Below, in pieces: positions 47,442 through 59,400 of a DNA stretch of 64,000 nt; position 1 is the stretch's first letter, and each line of letters begins with the position of its first letter. The notes under the pieces were generated by a model. The model was not told the DNA's origin. It made no database searches and saw only the letters and a list, made by a program, of their open reading frames with translations. Origin of the DNA: Atrichornis clamosus (lineage: Eukaryota > Chordata > Aves > Passeriformes > Menuridae); the NCBI GenBank assembly GCA_013400975.1, contig WBMZ01012191.1, positions 1-64,000 on the forward strand, in the 5' to 3' direction. The position numbers were made by a program, and so were the translations under genes.

Positions 47442-50400
47442 GTCTTGCAATGAAATCAGATAGGGCAGTGAGTGGCTTCTGTCACAGAGCACTTCAGTTG
47501 CAAATTAAGTAGTTTTGACAGGCAGAGAGGGGTGCCAAGGTCAGTAAGTAGGGTTAAAATTAAGAGTATATCCTGAGGCCACTCTGAAGAGGTCTACAAG
47601 GGTTATGTTGTAAAGAAGTTGAAGAGCTAGGCACAGAATTTCACAGGAGAGCTAAATTCAGCTTTACATCCAGTTTTCCTGGAAACCACACAACAATGCA
47701 GTGACACAAATTGTTTAGACTTTTTTTTCCTTATATATATGGATCTGGTGTAGCACTGTCACTATGTCCTACTTCCTCTACACAGAAGTCTGATTCTAGC
47801 TATAACAGGTTATGGCCCTTATGACCCTGGAGTATTGGGCCCCTCGTTATTTAGGTTTTCTATATCTGCTTGCTACTTGGACATTGTTTCGTAACTCAAG
47901 AGTTTGCTTTTTCATCAAGCACCTGAGAACGCTGGGTCTAACTTGTGCTTTTCTGCCTGAAGGCACTTTTTCAGAGAGTAGGTGTATTTTTGGTATGGTA
48001 TTTCTGCTGCCTTGGATTAAATTCAATTTTGGAATGTGGACAGAAGATTCTATTGCAGCATCTGTGAGACTGCCTTGAAACTGAGGCTCTGCTACACCGT
48101 TAAAACTGCACTTTAAGCAGGAGCCTTTCATGCAGTGCTGGAAGCCACCAGTTTCCAGCTGTTGCCTGCTACTGGTATTCCACTTGTGGTTCTGCTAGTG
48201 ACAGACTGGCCAGGTCTGCACTGTGGTGGGGCCTAAGGCTCTTGAAGCTGCAGGGTCTGAGGAGGTCCTTTCTCTGCCTGAGCTACACAGCTTGCTGACT
48301 TCCAAAATTCCTCTGCTAAGGAATATCCTTCCTTAGCAGCACTGCTCTCCAACAGCAGCACAGGTCCTGCACAAAAGGTCCAGGAGGTGCTCTAGGTACT
48401 CCCTCTGATCCATCCAGCCTCTTCCTAGCACCAGCTAAAGGGTGCGAGCACCACTCTCTCCAAGCCGGGCAGCTGTAACAAAGGCTCCAGGCACCCTGCA
48501 TAAGGGCTGCTGGCCACACTTGCTACAAGCTGCCAGAGCTTATCCAGGCCCACAGCCCTGTAACCCCCTCTTGCCTTGACCTGGCAGCAGCAGGCCCCTC
48601 AAATTTCTTGGAGGGTTCTCAGGAGCATCCTCTCCCTTCTAATGCTTTCTAAGAGCCTCATTTCAAGTACAGACAGCATCACCCCTGCTTGCAGTTCAGA
48701 CGCTCTTTATCTCACTCCCTGCTTTCCAGCTCTTTTCCCCCTTGTGTTTGCTTTTCCTGAATACTGTCTGTGAGAATGTGGCTTGTATTTCAATACTGCA
48801 ATTTCAACTACTTGAACTATTGCTTTGTATAGGGGATTAATAGAAGGCATTAAGTATGGAAAAAGTAGCAGCTGTTTGGCCTAAAGGAAAACATGAAATG
48901 AGCACAAAAACTAATATTTTAAACTACATCAGAAATACTGTGCACAGGATTTTGTGTATATCAAAACTAATTTGCAATTATGGACAAACATTACTGAGCT
49001 GTGAAAGACTCAGTTAAGATGTAGCTTGTAATAGTTGAGTCAGGACACTTTCAGTCCCTCATACTTATATGAATAGCTGATTAAAATTTTTAGAGATGCA
49101 CTAAGAATGTGCAAGAGGGCATCTGACTAGGCTGGCAAGGTTTCTGAGATGGCCAAGAAGAGCTCCTCATGAAAAGTCACATTGCTGAAATAAATTTTCT
49201 TTTCTGCCTGGCCCAAACATTAGAGCACTGGGAATTAAATTTCTTATCACAGTACTCTGCAACATCTAGTTCACAGCTACATAACACAAAGGGAAGTATG
49301 GCTCTGCACTGCATCTATTTCATGAGGCACTGCTGGACGCTGCAAATGGCTGAACTGTTTATGCTGTAGTGTTGTCCAAATAAAAAAAAACCGTGGCGGA
49401 ATATTCACACTTGTTTGCCAGATGTGAAAATACCAATCTGAACAAACTTTGCATGGACTGTCTTGTAGTAGAGAAACTGGTAGCATATGAACCAGATGCT
49501 CTACAGAGGAACTCTCATCCAACTGCTCATGTTGATAATTTGTGAAGGAAACTTTGGAGGTTAAAAAAACCCAACAACAAACAAAAAGAGGGGAAAGCTT
49601 TCTACTGAATTATAAGTATTGGCAAAATACAGGATTTGAAAATATTGTGCCAAGGCTCTTAACATCAATATTTTAGCATATTTGATAGATTTTTGTCTGC
49701 AAGAACTTCCACTCACAATAGAATAATCAACAACTAGTTTTGAATGTGGAGAAGGTATTTGCTGAGAATGTTTCTGCCAAAAACTACTTCCATTGAAAGT
49801 CATGGCTTCACAACAGAGAAACTGAGGTTTACTGAAGTATAGTGAAATAGATAGTAACTGCTGGTTATCTGACAGTATAATACTAAGTCCTGGGAAAAAT
49901 GAAATAATCATGTAAAATTGTTTCATTTGCTAACTGTCATGAGAAATAATTGATGAGGTTGGAGTTGATACATGCAAGGGTTCCAAACAGGTAAGACACT
50001 TAAACAATTTTTTTTCCTGGTCCATTTTAATTTTAAAAGTTACGAAAATACACTGGGTGTTCTTCTGCCCCTGCAGTAAGCCATGTGTGGTGGTTTTTAA
50101 TTGGAGATTGTAGTTAATCTGTTACAGAATGAATAATTACGAGCTTGTATTTTAAGACTTCTAAAGACACCAAACATTTTTTTTCAGCATTACTAATTTA
50201 CTGAACTCAATTTGTTTTGGAGTAATGCTTATTTCATGCCACTTCCAAATAAAAGTTGTAAGTAGAACATTAATATTTATGTGCCCCGAGTTACACTCTG
50301 GTTTGCAAACTTCACAATTATAAGCGTTCTATTATATTCTTATGCCATCAAGAAAACATCCTGCCTTGTTCCTACAGAATCTGGCTGGATAGGAAGTTCT

Positions 50401-52224
50401 TCCCAGTGAATTCCAGAAATTTATATCCAACACCTTTGAAATACCTTGTTCAGATAGGTTTTTTTGAGGTTTAAAACATCTTCCCCTTATGTAGAATTGC
50501 ACGCTATGACTTCCAGCAGGATAACTTCACAGCAAAGAAAAAATAAGCTTTTTTCACTCCAGTAGGCACCTACCTGAACAGTTCCAATTGCATGTCCTGC
50601 CAGAAAAACAGCAAATAGCAGACCTCCCAGGAGACACTCAATTTAATTAAAAAAATAATTAAAAGCTGAATTTTTACATCACCTTTTCCTTTCCCTACAC
50701 ATCTACAGTCACACATACGGATTTTAAAAGTATATCATAAAAATATTAGTTTATCTACTGATATGTAGACTTTTAAACAGCTTTAAAAAAGGGTTTTCTA
50801 AACTGCCGTTTTGAAGCAGGAATGCTTCTGTAATTCAAGTAGTGTTGTCTGCAGAACAAAGACTAGATTTCATAAGTGACTGAAAAAATGCTGCCCTGAA
50901 ATGATAACAGGATACAGAATGTGCTCTCAGATTAATATTCTCAAATCTTACCACTTTGGTGCATTTCCCCAGTCTCTAAATGGTGGAAATACTCTTCTTT
51001 TGTTGATATGTGCTTGGGGATTTAGAGATAGCAATACTAAATCAGATTGTCAGTTAACTCCCTCATCTTATTTTGAAGTTTAAAAGTAATTGTAAGTCAA
51101 GAAAAGCTACTCCATTGTTGATATAAGCCATTTTATGGAGAGAAGAATGTCATTGCAAAACACACTCCTAGAGCTGCTAATATGACTCTTCTAGTGGATA
51201 TTGCTATACTAAAGACAGCAATCCTACATTTTTTCATGTGTTTGCCATAAAACAGGTAAAAAGCAGATGCAGAAATCTCACAGATGTTTCAGTTTACCAA
51301 TGCCAGTTTGTACAGCTGACTGCCATCCAGAGGCAGGAGGTTTAAACAGGTTTCAGCTGCTTACATTGACTATGTAGCCTTTTCTGTTAATCTCATTACA
51401 GAATTTTAAGATTCCTAGATAAAATTTCATCTGGGGAAAACAATTACTACCCTAGAAATATTATTGGGGAAAACATTTTTATAATTTTTCTGGGTAAGCA
51501 TATAAAATTTGTCTTATACTTTGTGTGTAATAGTTCCTTTAAAATTCATGTTATATAATTTTTGGGAGTACAGATGTTGTGGATTGGAGGTTACTTCACA
51601 GAATTAAGTTCTTTTTCTGTAAGATGTTTTTCTGTTCTATACGAGTCTTCTTTAAAAAACTCCATAAATTATACTAGGGCATACACAAAAAAGAGAGCAC
51701 TTACCCGATAAACCTGAATGTTGTAACAATAGAAAGAAGATGAAAGCAACTTCTCGTACTGCAGAAGCACTGTGGATCTCTCAGAGTTTAGAATAAAGTC
51801 AATTGTCTGTGAAACGTTATGAAGTTAACATTTTCCGATTTGTCTGTATTTGAAAGTTAGTTAAAGTTAAACTAAGGTGTGAATGTGTGTCTGTAAACCT
51901 GGAACATGTGTCTGGGCAAAACCAGAAAATAGGAGTATTATCAGAAGTCAATTTTTACAGGCAGTCTACTGTGAGCAGTAGGAGACTGGCATTTGAAGAT
52001 TATGCCTCTTGATTAATTCACAAGAGAAGGAAAATCCATGTTGTAGAAAAATCGGTTTCCTGTGTTCTGCATCACTAATCTATGCAAAATATTGACATTT
52101 TGGTTGTGCAAAAAGGAAAGTGAAGTTAGTATGTAGGGAAACAAACTTAGGTAGCACAGGCTATATAAACATGTCGGCTTTTAGCGGCATTCTAGAACTG
52201 CTTGTGAAAGAGCAGTCAAACTAA
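47442..52224. other. Intergenic sequence with GC-richer block
   Basis: This stretch is mostly AT-rich. Between about 48180 and 48780 it becomes clearly richer in G and C, with many CCAGC/GCAGC and pyrimidine runs, unlike its neighbours. No ORF in it has recognisable similarity. It may be a decayed repeat or an old CpG-poor regulatory or transcribed block; I cannot assign it. No RNA gene was seen. Confidence 0.5.
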
Positions 52225-52765
52225 AATACTTCATGGGATGTTATGGGACAAAGTTAAAAGAGCCTTGCCAAAGTCAAGAGAAAAGGTGTTAGTTAGTCCC
52301 TTCATTCATGAGCCAATCATTTCATTGCAGAAGGCCACCAGGTGGTCAGACAAAGTTTTCTTTCTATAAATCCATACTCGCAACTCCCAGTCTCCTTCTT
52401 GTCCTCAGCATGTTTGAAAATGGCTATCAGGGAGATTTGTTCCACTTTCCAAGGCATTGAGATGGGGCTAACTAACTTCTAGTGGTACCAATGCTCCTTC
52501 TTGCCCATCTGGAATTTAGGGGTGACATTCCCCTCCCCAAACACTATGACCTTTGAAAGATAATCAGCAGTGGTCTTACAGTACTTTGGCTAGATTCCTC
52601 AACAGTCATAGGACCATCCCATCATGTCCTGTGGTCTTGCGTAGGAACAATTCCTTTAACCTGATTCTCCTTGGCCATGGGTACATCTTCCTTGCTCCAG
52701 ACTTTCTCGGTAGCCTCAAGGGCTTTGGATTTCCAGACGTTATACCAGGGCTGCAGGAGTGGTTG
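52225..52765 (-). mobile_element. Decayed CR1 LINE fragment (reverse transcriptase region)
   Basis: On the minus strand the sequence can be followed against the CR1 ORF2 reverse transcriptase. It includes a counterpart of the GPDGMHP motif near 52610-52640 and of the catalytic-region motif DFSKAFDTVSHNI near 52230-52270, here degraded to a form like DFGKALLTLSHNI. Stops and indels interrupt the frame, so it is inactive. The plus-strand open frame at 52553-52810 is simply its antisense. Confidence 0.8.
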
Positions 52766-54478
52766 AATTTGAAGTTAAATTCTACTTCTCATAAATTGCT
52801 TAAAACTTAGAACTATTTAATTTTTATCAAACAATTGTTAGCTAAATGGCCAACACTCTTTTTGAAGTCTTTAAGGTTCCATTTAAAGAAAGCTAATTAA
52901 AAGTTTCTAATGCTTCTCTCTTTTACCTCATGATTTCATTCATTCCCTCCCCCTGAAAGTGCAGCAAGTACTGCACAGGTGTCTACCTCTATCAGACCAC
53001 CCACTGTCTACTCTAAAGGTGACTTCTTGTAATGAAAAAAACTTTACTCCTGATAATCTAAAACAGCTTTTACTGTAACTTCCTTCTTATTTGCCAATAT
53101 TTTTCTACTGGTACTTGCAACTAACATTTCCCAGTAAATGCTTTTTAATCCTCTTGGGAAGATCACAACATACAATCAATCTTAGGCAAAAGGTTAATAG
53201 TTACTCTTATTCAAAGACTTCACCATATTACTTGCAGGTAACCTGGAATTTAAGTTTCACAATCTCTGTAGAGCTAATATATTACTGTTGTTTTTCAGTT
53301 TGAGGGGAAGATTATTTTACTATTCTTAGGAAAAACTCAACTGATTAATTAAACAGAAAAGGTATGTAGCTGTCAGGGAAAGCAAATACTTTACATTCTG
53401 AGGTTTGCCCAGTACCTCCAAAAAAACCTGCTGAATGCCTTGGGTTCTGCTAGTTAACCTGACATCGTTGATCATACAGGCAACGTAGAGGTAAAATGGA
53501 AGTATTCATTTACTGATTTATTTACATATTACATATTTACATACTACTCCACTTAGAGATAAAGTTTTCTCTAGACCTACAACAATGTGTAAGATATTAA
53601 TGCAGGTCTGTTAACCATTGATTAGAGAGATGATGTCTGGGCACTGCTTGTACATTGATTCCCCTTCTGCATTACCCTCCTTTTTATTTAACTTTTTTTC
53701 TCAAGAGCTCTGGGGGTTTTTATTATTGGAGACTGATTGGCTCTTTAACACCTTTTAATTTTGAATGGTTTGTCTAAGATAATCATGTCTGTCTCTGGCC
53801 TTTTGGTGGCAGAATGTGTGACCCAAGGCTTTCAGCATTAGATTTTTTGAGGTTTGAGATTGGTTTTTTTCTCTTACTCCTCAGAAATACTAATTCATTT
53901 ATTTATATTATTTTCCAAGCTAATTTTGTACTGTGGCAGGGAACAACAATTACAAAATTTAAGTGTTTTGCTTGTTTTGTTTTCAGAGAGCAGATTAGTA
54001 GCTCAGAATGTTGTATGTACTGTACTGGCTTTACCTCAAGAAGGGTGTTCCCAGTCAGTTCTGAAATCATAAAACTTTTCCTTGTGAATTTTAGAGTTCA
54101 TTTTTATTGTACCCTCCACTGAGAGATGCAAGGAGAAAGGATAAGAATATTCAAAGCAATAATAGCTTCTACATCTGTGCTAACCATCTTTGGATGAGAT
54201 GTACCAGTGAAAATGTAAGAAAACTTTATGTAAGGTTCCTGTGCATAGAATTATATCAGTTTCGTTTTCCACAATATATAACAAAATATCTGGAATGCTC
54301 CACTTAAACTTCTTTCAACTTCAGCTAATTAAAAGCTACCAGAATGGCTGAAAGAAAGGATTTAAGTATTGTACTTTTAGAATATGAATTTAATTTAGAA
54401 AGAGAATATGAATGCACCAATTATAATTTTGAAAAAAGTCCTACCTGAAACATATTCTTAGATGTTTTTAAATAAAAC
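52766..54478. other. Intergenic sequence, nothing distinctive
   Basis: AT-rich DNA with short open frames of up to 102 codons that lack motifs. A small ATTTACATA-type repetition is at about 53518-53545. Nothing else was recognised. Confidence 0.55.
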
Positions 54479-54900
54479 TGTGAAAAACGAGGTTCACTCT
54501 CCTGTTAGGATTTAAAAGTTTAATAAACGACAATAGGGGACAAAGATAACAAAGCAAAAGTAACAGCGCTGGGTGCTTGGCATTCAGCCAAAAAAGCACA
54601 CCTGCCATTGACGGAGACTCTCTTTACATACCCTTCCTATGGCGTCAGCTTAATATATATTCATAAACAATTATGTATATTCAAACTTCCCCCCAAACTA
54701 GTTTACATGTTCCAGGAACCATTTAGCCTAGCTCCTCCTTGGACCCACCTCTTTAGAGCATGCGCAGTCCTTTTGGTTGTGGTTGTAATTAGTCCTGTTA
54801 TCACCCCCAGAGTGTAGTTTCTGCAGACGACAGGTGTTGATAGTTGAAATGTCAGCGGCAGGGTCCCCCATCGCACCGTTTGTTGGATGTTATCCACTCA
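54479..54900 (-). mobile_element. LTR-like element, boundaries approximate
   Basis: Read on the minus strand, the block ends with an ATTAAA signal in TTTATTAAACTTTTAAATCC, shortly followed by GTGAACCTCGTTTTTCACA. This is the polyadenylation and U5-like end seen in some avian ERV LTRs. Upstream are GGGGGACCCTGCCG and CAAGGAGGAGC, also LTR-like. I found no clear target-site duplication, and the distal boundary is a guess. Confidence 0.5.
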
Positions 54901-55590
54901 AGCAGGCGGTTCAAGCATTCTAAAATAACTATATCAGCTAGTTCACTATTATGTCTAAGTAACAGAAAGAAAGGCATTAGTCATTATTACACAACTATAT
55001 TTTCACAGCAAGGCTACTTTTGTAAAAATTAAAAATTATACATATAGCATCCATTTTAATATTTGCGAAAAGCCAATATTATGATATGTATTTATCACAA
55101 AACAAATCTCTGACAATTGCTTGGCATTACATTTCTGGAATGTATTGAGCACTACCCAGACTTATCTATGGACATTCTGTAACAACTGACCTACTTGCTC
55201 AGGGGACTGTTACAAATTTGCAGTATTTTTCAGCCCAGATAGTTTCAAAAATACTTTAATCTCTTCTCAATTCAGGTTTAGGGAATGGAAAGTGGTACAA
55301 ACTGACACCTTAAAGTGCCAGGATGCACAGCTCTACACCACCTAGGAAACACTGCGGTTTGAACCTTAATAGTGATCACCTACATACGGAGTGCTCAGGC
55401 TCACTTTCTCTAGCCAATCTAATTTTTAAGGAGAACCTGAACTTCAACTGCAGGCAAGATCAATTTCATAGCGATAGATTCGCTGCCACGTTTTAACAGA
55501 ACCATTTACAACCCATCTTATTACAAGTCCCTCTTGTTTAGACATAGTGTTTTCAAAGGTTTATTCCCTAAGGTGATTAAACTGTCTCGT
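54901..55590. other. Intergenic sequence before the SREK1 CpG island
   Basis: AT-rich sequence changing to GC-rich at about 55.6 kb. No gene, repeat or clear regulatory motif was recognised. Confidence 0.55.
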
Positions 55591-56480
55591 ACTAATCTTG
55601 GCCACCGAAACCGCATTTAAAGTGCGATCTCCTTCCCCTGCCTCGCCACTGAACTGGCCGAGCGGCCGACACCCCCATCGCTGGCCGGGCGCGCGACACC
55701 AGCAGCCCCTATGCGTGCGCGCGCAAGCGCGCGGGGCGGGGGCGGCCTCTCACAACCCGCGCCCCTTCCTGGGCGGGGCCCGGGCCCCGCGCCGGTCCCG
55801 CCCAGCTAACGGCGGCCAGGCCAGCTCTGTGTGAGGTGGCTTCGCGGGAGGCAGCTCCTGGGCAATCGAGGGACCTCTGCGCCCCGGACTGACCGGAGGC
55901 CCCGCCGGCAGGGGCTGCCCGCTCCGCCGGGAACTCTTCTGGGAGCAGTCGGGTGCGCCGCTAGAGCGCCTGTCTGCGCGCGGGGCCGCTCCGGCCGGCG
56001 GCGCGCGCCCCTCTCAGTGGGCGGGCCGGCGCCACCGGGTGCGCGCGGTGAGGCAGGGTAGGCGCCGCCATGATGAACAGCGGCGGGATTGGGGTCCCGC
56101 TCGGCTTCCCCCTGGGCCCCACGTCCGTCATCCAGGTCACTAATCTCTCCTCGGCCGTAACCAGCGAGCAGATGCGGACGCTCTTCGGCTTCCTGGGAGA
56201 TATCGAGGAGCTGCGTCTCTATCCCCCGGAGTAAGTGGGGCCTGCGCCACCCTCCGCAGCGACGAAGACTAGGGATGAGGAACAGGCGCGGAGGGGCCGG
56301 GGGATGGCGGGAAGGGCATAGGCAGGAGGCCCGACTCGCCATCTTGAGTGCGGGCACTGGATGGGCGTCACGTGGTCCCTCCCCTTTGTATGGCCGGGGC
56401 GGCGGGGAAGGAGCTGCGCCCGCACTTAAGATGGCGGCGCCGGCCCTATTCTCGTTTCCCTGAAAACCTCCCTTGTCCAC
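55590..56480 (+). promoter_or_regulatory. SREK1: SREK1 CpG-island promoter
   Basis: About 0.9 kb of abruptly GC- and CpG-rich DNA surrounding SREK1 exon 1. It holds GGGCGGGG Sp1-type boxes (about 55732-55745 and 55770-55778) and an alternating GCGTGCGCGCGCAAGCGC tract near 55713-55731 resembling NRF1 sites. There are two AAGATGGCG YY1-type sites downstream of exon 1 (56337-56348 on minus, 56428-56438 on plus) and a CACGTG E-box at 56369-56374. No TATA box was seen. The TSS is probably dispersed between about 55740 and 55850, but this cannot be fixed from sequence. Confidence 0.85.
56070..56230 (+). CDS. SREK1: SREK1 exon 1, start codon and first RRM half
   Basis: The start ATG at 56070-56072 follows GGCGCCGCC, a good Kozak context, and is immediately followed by a second ATG at 56073; human SREK1 has a single Met here. 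The preceding roughly 350 bases contain no ATG. The exon encodes MMNSGGIGVPLGFPLGPTSV, then IQVTNLSSAVTSEQMRTLFG and FLGDIEELRLYPP. VIQVTNL is the RNP2 strand of the RRM. The last two bases (GA) join C of the next exon to give Asp. Donor GTAAGT is at 56231. Confidence 0.95.
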
Positions 56481-59400
56481 CTATTTTCTCGCCCAAGCTG
56501 TGTACAGGGGAGCTGCACTTGGGAGTCCCAGGCTCGCCCCCACCTGCCTGCCTTTCTTCTTCCTTTTTTTTTCCATTTTGTTGGAGGGGCGCTGTGCTCC
56601 GAGAAGGGGCCGTTCAAGCAGAAGCTAGAATAGCTGAGGTTTTGCAGAGGAAAGGATTCTGCTCTGCCTTGTGCTCGGATTTGCCCCCAGTAAGACTTGT
56701 GCAGTAGATTGCACGGACGTCACACTTTTTCCATAAATTATAGCGATTTGCATGCGATGCATGCGCTCAGGTGGGAGACACTGAATCTCGCAAAATAACA
56801 GTGTTCTTCTCCCGAGCAGGTGATGGCCAGCAGAAAAGGGGAGGAAAAGAAATACTTCTTTTCTTGAAGTAGTAGCTGTACTGGGAAGTAAATAACAGAT
56901 GTGCCCTTTCTAACCTTGTATTTTCTTACAAAAATTAAATCGGAATAGTGGAGAGGAAAGGGAGTCATTAGCATCCGGATACGTGAATTTTAATACAAAA
57001 ATGTTCAGACTAACAAAATTTTTGTTTGCAAAACTGCATAGGCAAAAAGTTGGTGTTTATCCGTTATTATGTAGCTGCATTACATCTGAGTACGTTTGAA
57101 TGCCGACCATTCAGAAGAAAAAAGTTAATATGTAAAAATATACTTAAAACAGCCTTACTAGTTTTTAAACACTTTAATAGCTATATGGTGGATTTTTATC
57201 CAATTTCCTAGGGTTTTACCCTAGGACTTGTTCACAGTCGATTATACTTCGTGTTTTCTCTTGACTGAATATATTTTTCTGTTACAGCTGTTCTTACCTT
57301 TCACTGTTACATAACAGACTTCAAGGAAAATAGGGACTTTCTTGACATTCATACACAAATAATATTTGTGCCAGTGTGTATATACATGTAAAATAGTAAA
57401 ATCCCAGTACCATAGTAGGGTTTAACTTGGGAATGCCAAGGTTCTAATGCTGCAAAATTTGGTTCTACATGATTAATTAAGTTTTCAAAGATAGGATGCA
57501 GGATTTTGATCATCTGTTTTACTCTTGGTTTTATTTGCAGTTTTTTATGCTTAACTGTTAGAAATAAAGATTTTCTTGCCTAATAGTTATGGGTGTTTGA
57601 ACTGACTTCAAAATTGCTACCTTGGGAGCAAATTAAGCATTTGCTCCAGTGCCCTTCATTTGAAACAAAAAAAGAAGTGCCTCCTGTTGACTTTCTGAAA
57701 ATATATTTAAATAACATTATGACAAATTTAGAAAATAGTATTTTGTTGACAAGTGGATGGGAAGCAAAGGTACCCCAAGCAAAAAGTTTTGTAGATCACA
57801 TTCATTTGCAGTACGGTTAAAATCTGAAGCTGGTTTGCAGGGTATGAGGCCTTGGATGTGTACTTCAGTGTGCCAGCCACTGACACTGCCTAGTTTTGTG
57901 TTTTGTCTTAATAGGAGACTAGTGACACATGTAATCAGATTCTTAGTCCCAGCCATGCTTTTGTGGTACATTTGTCACTCAGTTGAAGGCTGTGTTTCAG
58001 ACTAGGCTTCAAAATCACTTTTGTAGTAATATGCTTTCAAGTGTGGCCATAAGAGAATTTTTTAACAGATAAATGCTGAGAAACTTTATTGAGCAACAAT
58101 TGGGTTTTTGCAGAATGAGTTGTTTAAAAGCAGAGAATCACAGACTGTCTCCATTATGTCTGGAAAGGCCTGCTGAGTAACACTATTTGCTTCTGGGTAG
58201 TGTGGAGTGCTCTTGGAAGCCAGAACATGGTTTCGGAATAAACTTTTGGTTGAACTAAAAGTTGGGTGATGGGCTAGTTGGTCGTAACCCTTCCCTAGTC
58301 AAGGGCAAGACTGGATTGGCCTCTGTGTTCTGCCACCAGGAAGCTCCGCTCTGGCTGCAACCCAGTAGGCGTTGAGGGGTGGAGACACATGCCATACCAG
58401 ACCTTGGCAGTGGGGTTTGTGGCCTCCTCTAGTTTGGAGCCTAAAGGTGTTCTGTACGTAAGTCAGACTATTTGGGCAAAGCCTAGTTTAACATTGAGGG
58501 GTGTCACTGGGATCACTCTCACTTGTATACCTTACTGATCTTGACGCAGGTGGATGGGCCACCTTCACTTACTAGATTCGTTTTCTGTATGGTCCAGTAA
58601 ATAGACATTGTTACATTCTTCAGGGACAGCAGTATAAGTGAAACCTTTGAGACAAAACATACACAGCCTTATTTAAACTGATTTGCACAGTTATTCCATA
58701 ACATACTATTTTAAGAAGTTACTAATTTCTCTTGTGTCCTCCCCTCCTCACACACCCAACCCCCGCCCCCACCTGAGAAAATTTGGACAGTTAGAGAAAT
58801 TTTTTTGTAGCCTTTTCTTTGAGTTTTTTTTTTTAATTGTAGCTTTCTGAATAGGTCGTTCTGAGGAAATATTTTGGTTGATTTCTATTCTCTTGGGAGA
58901 TGAATATTGCTATCTTCCTACGGAGGGAAACAAAAATGTCAGAAATACCTAAGTACTATTTAGAAATTTATTTCCTTTTTGAGGTTTTTTTCCCTAAGGA
59001 AACTAGATTATGGTAACCGTCTCTGGAATCAGAGATGTAGGAGTTGGTTTTTGACATCACTACTGTGCAACCCTAGGAAGAAGATCATGAGTCTCCCTCA
59101 ATTTAGCCTCGGCAAGTGTTAGCAAAAAAAAAGGCAACAAAAGGAATTAAAATAGAATAGGACTTTTCCTGTTTTCAGAAAGGCTTCTTAAGCCTGCTGG
59201 GAAGATTTTGGAGGCCCGCTCATGAAAGGAGAAGACTCAATCACTGTAAACCTTCTAGAATTTTAGATATCTTGGTTCTTAACAGTTTCTCTTGATGTAG
59301 GTGCAGCTTTGATGTATTTTTAGTAGAGGTGGTCTCCTTATAGAGGATTTCTTCCTGACCGTCTGAAAACACTTGGTAGCAAGATGTCTTTGTAGAGCCT

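Noticed and set aside
47812..48131. Open frames of 88 and 94 codons on opposite strands
   Set aside because: No motifs, no promoter or splice context, and they shadow each other; treated as chance.
55806..56480. 224-codon open frame on the minus strand across the CpG island
   Set aside because: It overlaps SREK1 exon 1 and its promoter, has the Pro/Ala/Arg/Gly composition expected of any GC-rich frame, and shows no recognisable motif.
58262..58300. tRNA-like A box (TGGGCTAGTTGG) suggesting a tRNA or tRNA-derived SINE
   Set aside because: No matching B box or cloverleaf could be made downstream, so it does not support a tRNA or SINE.
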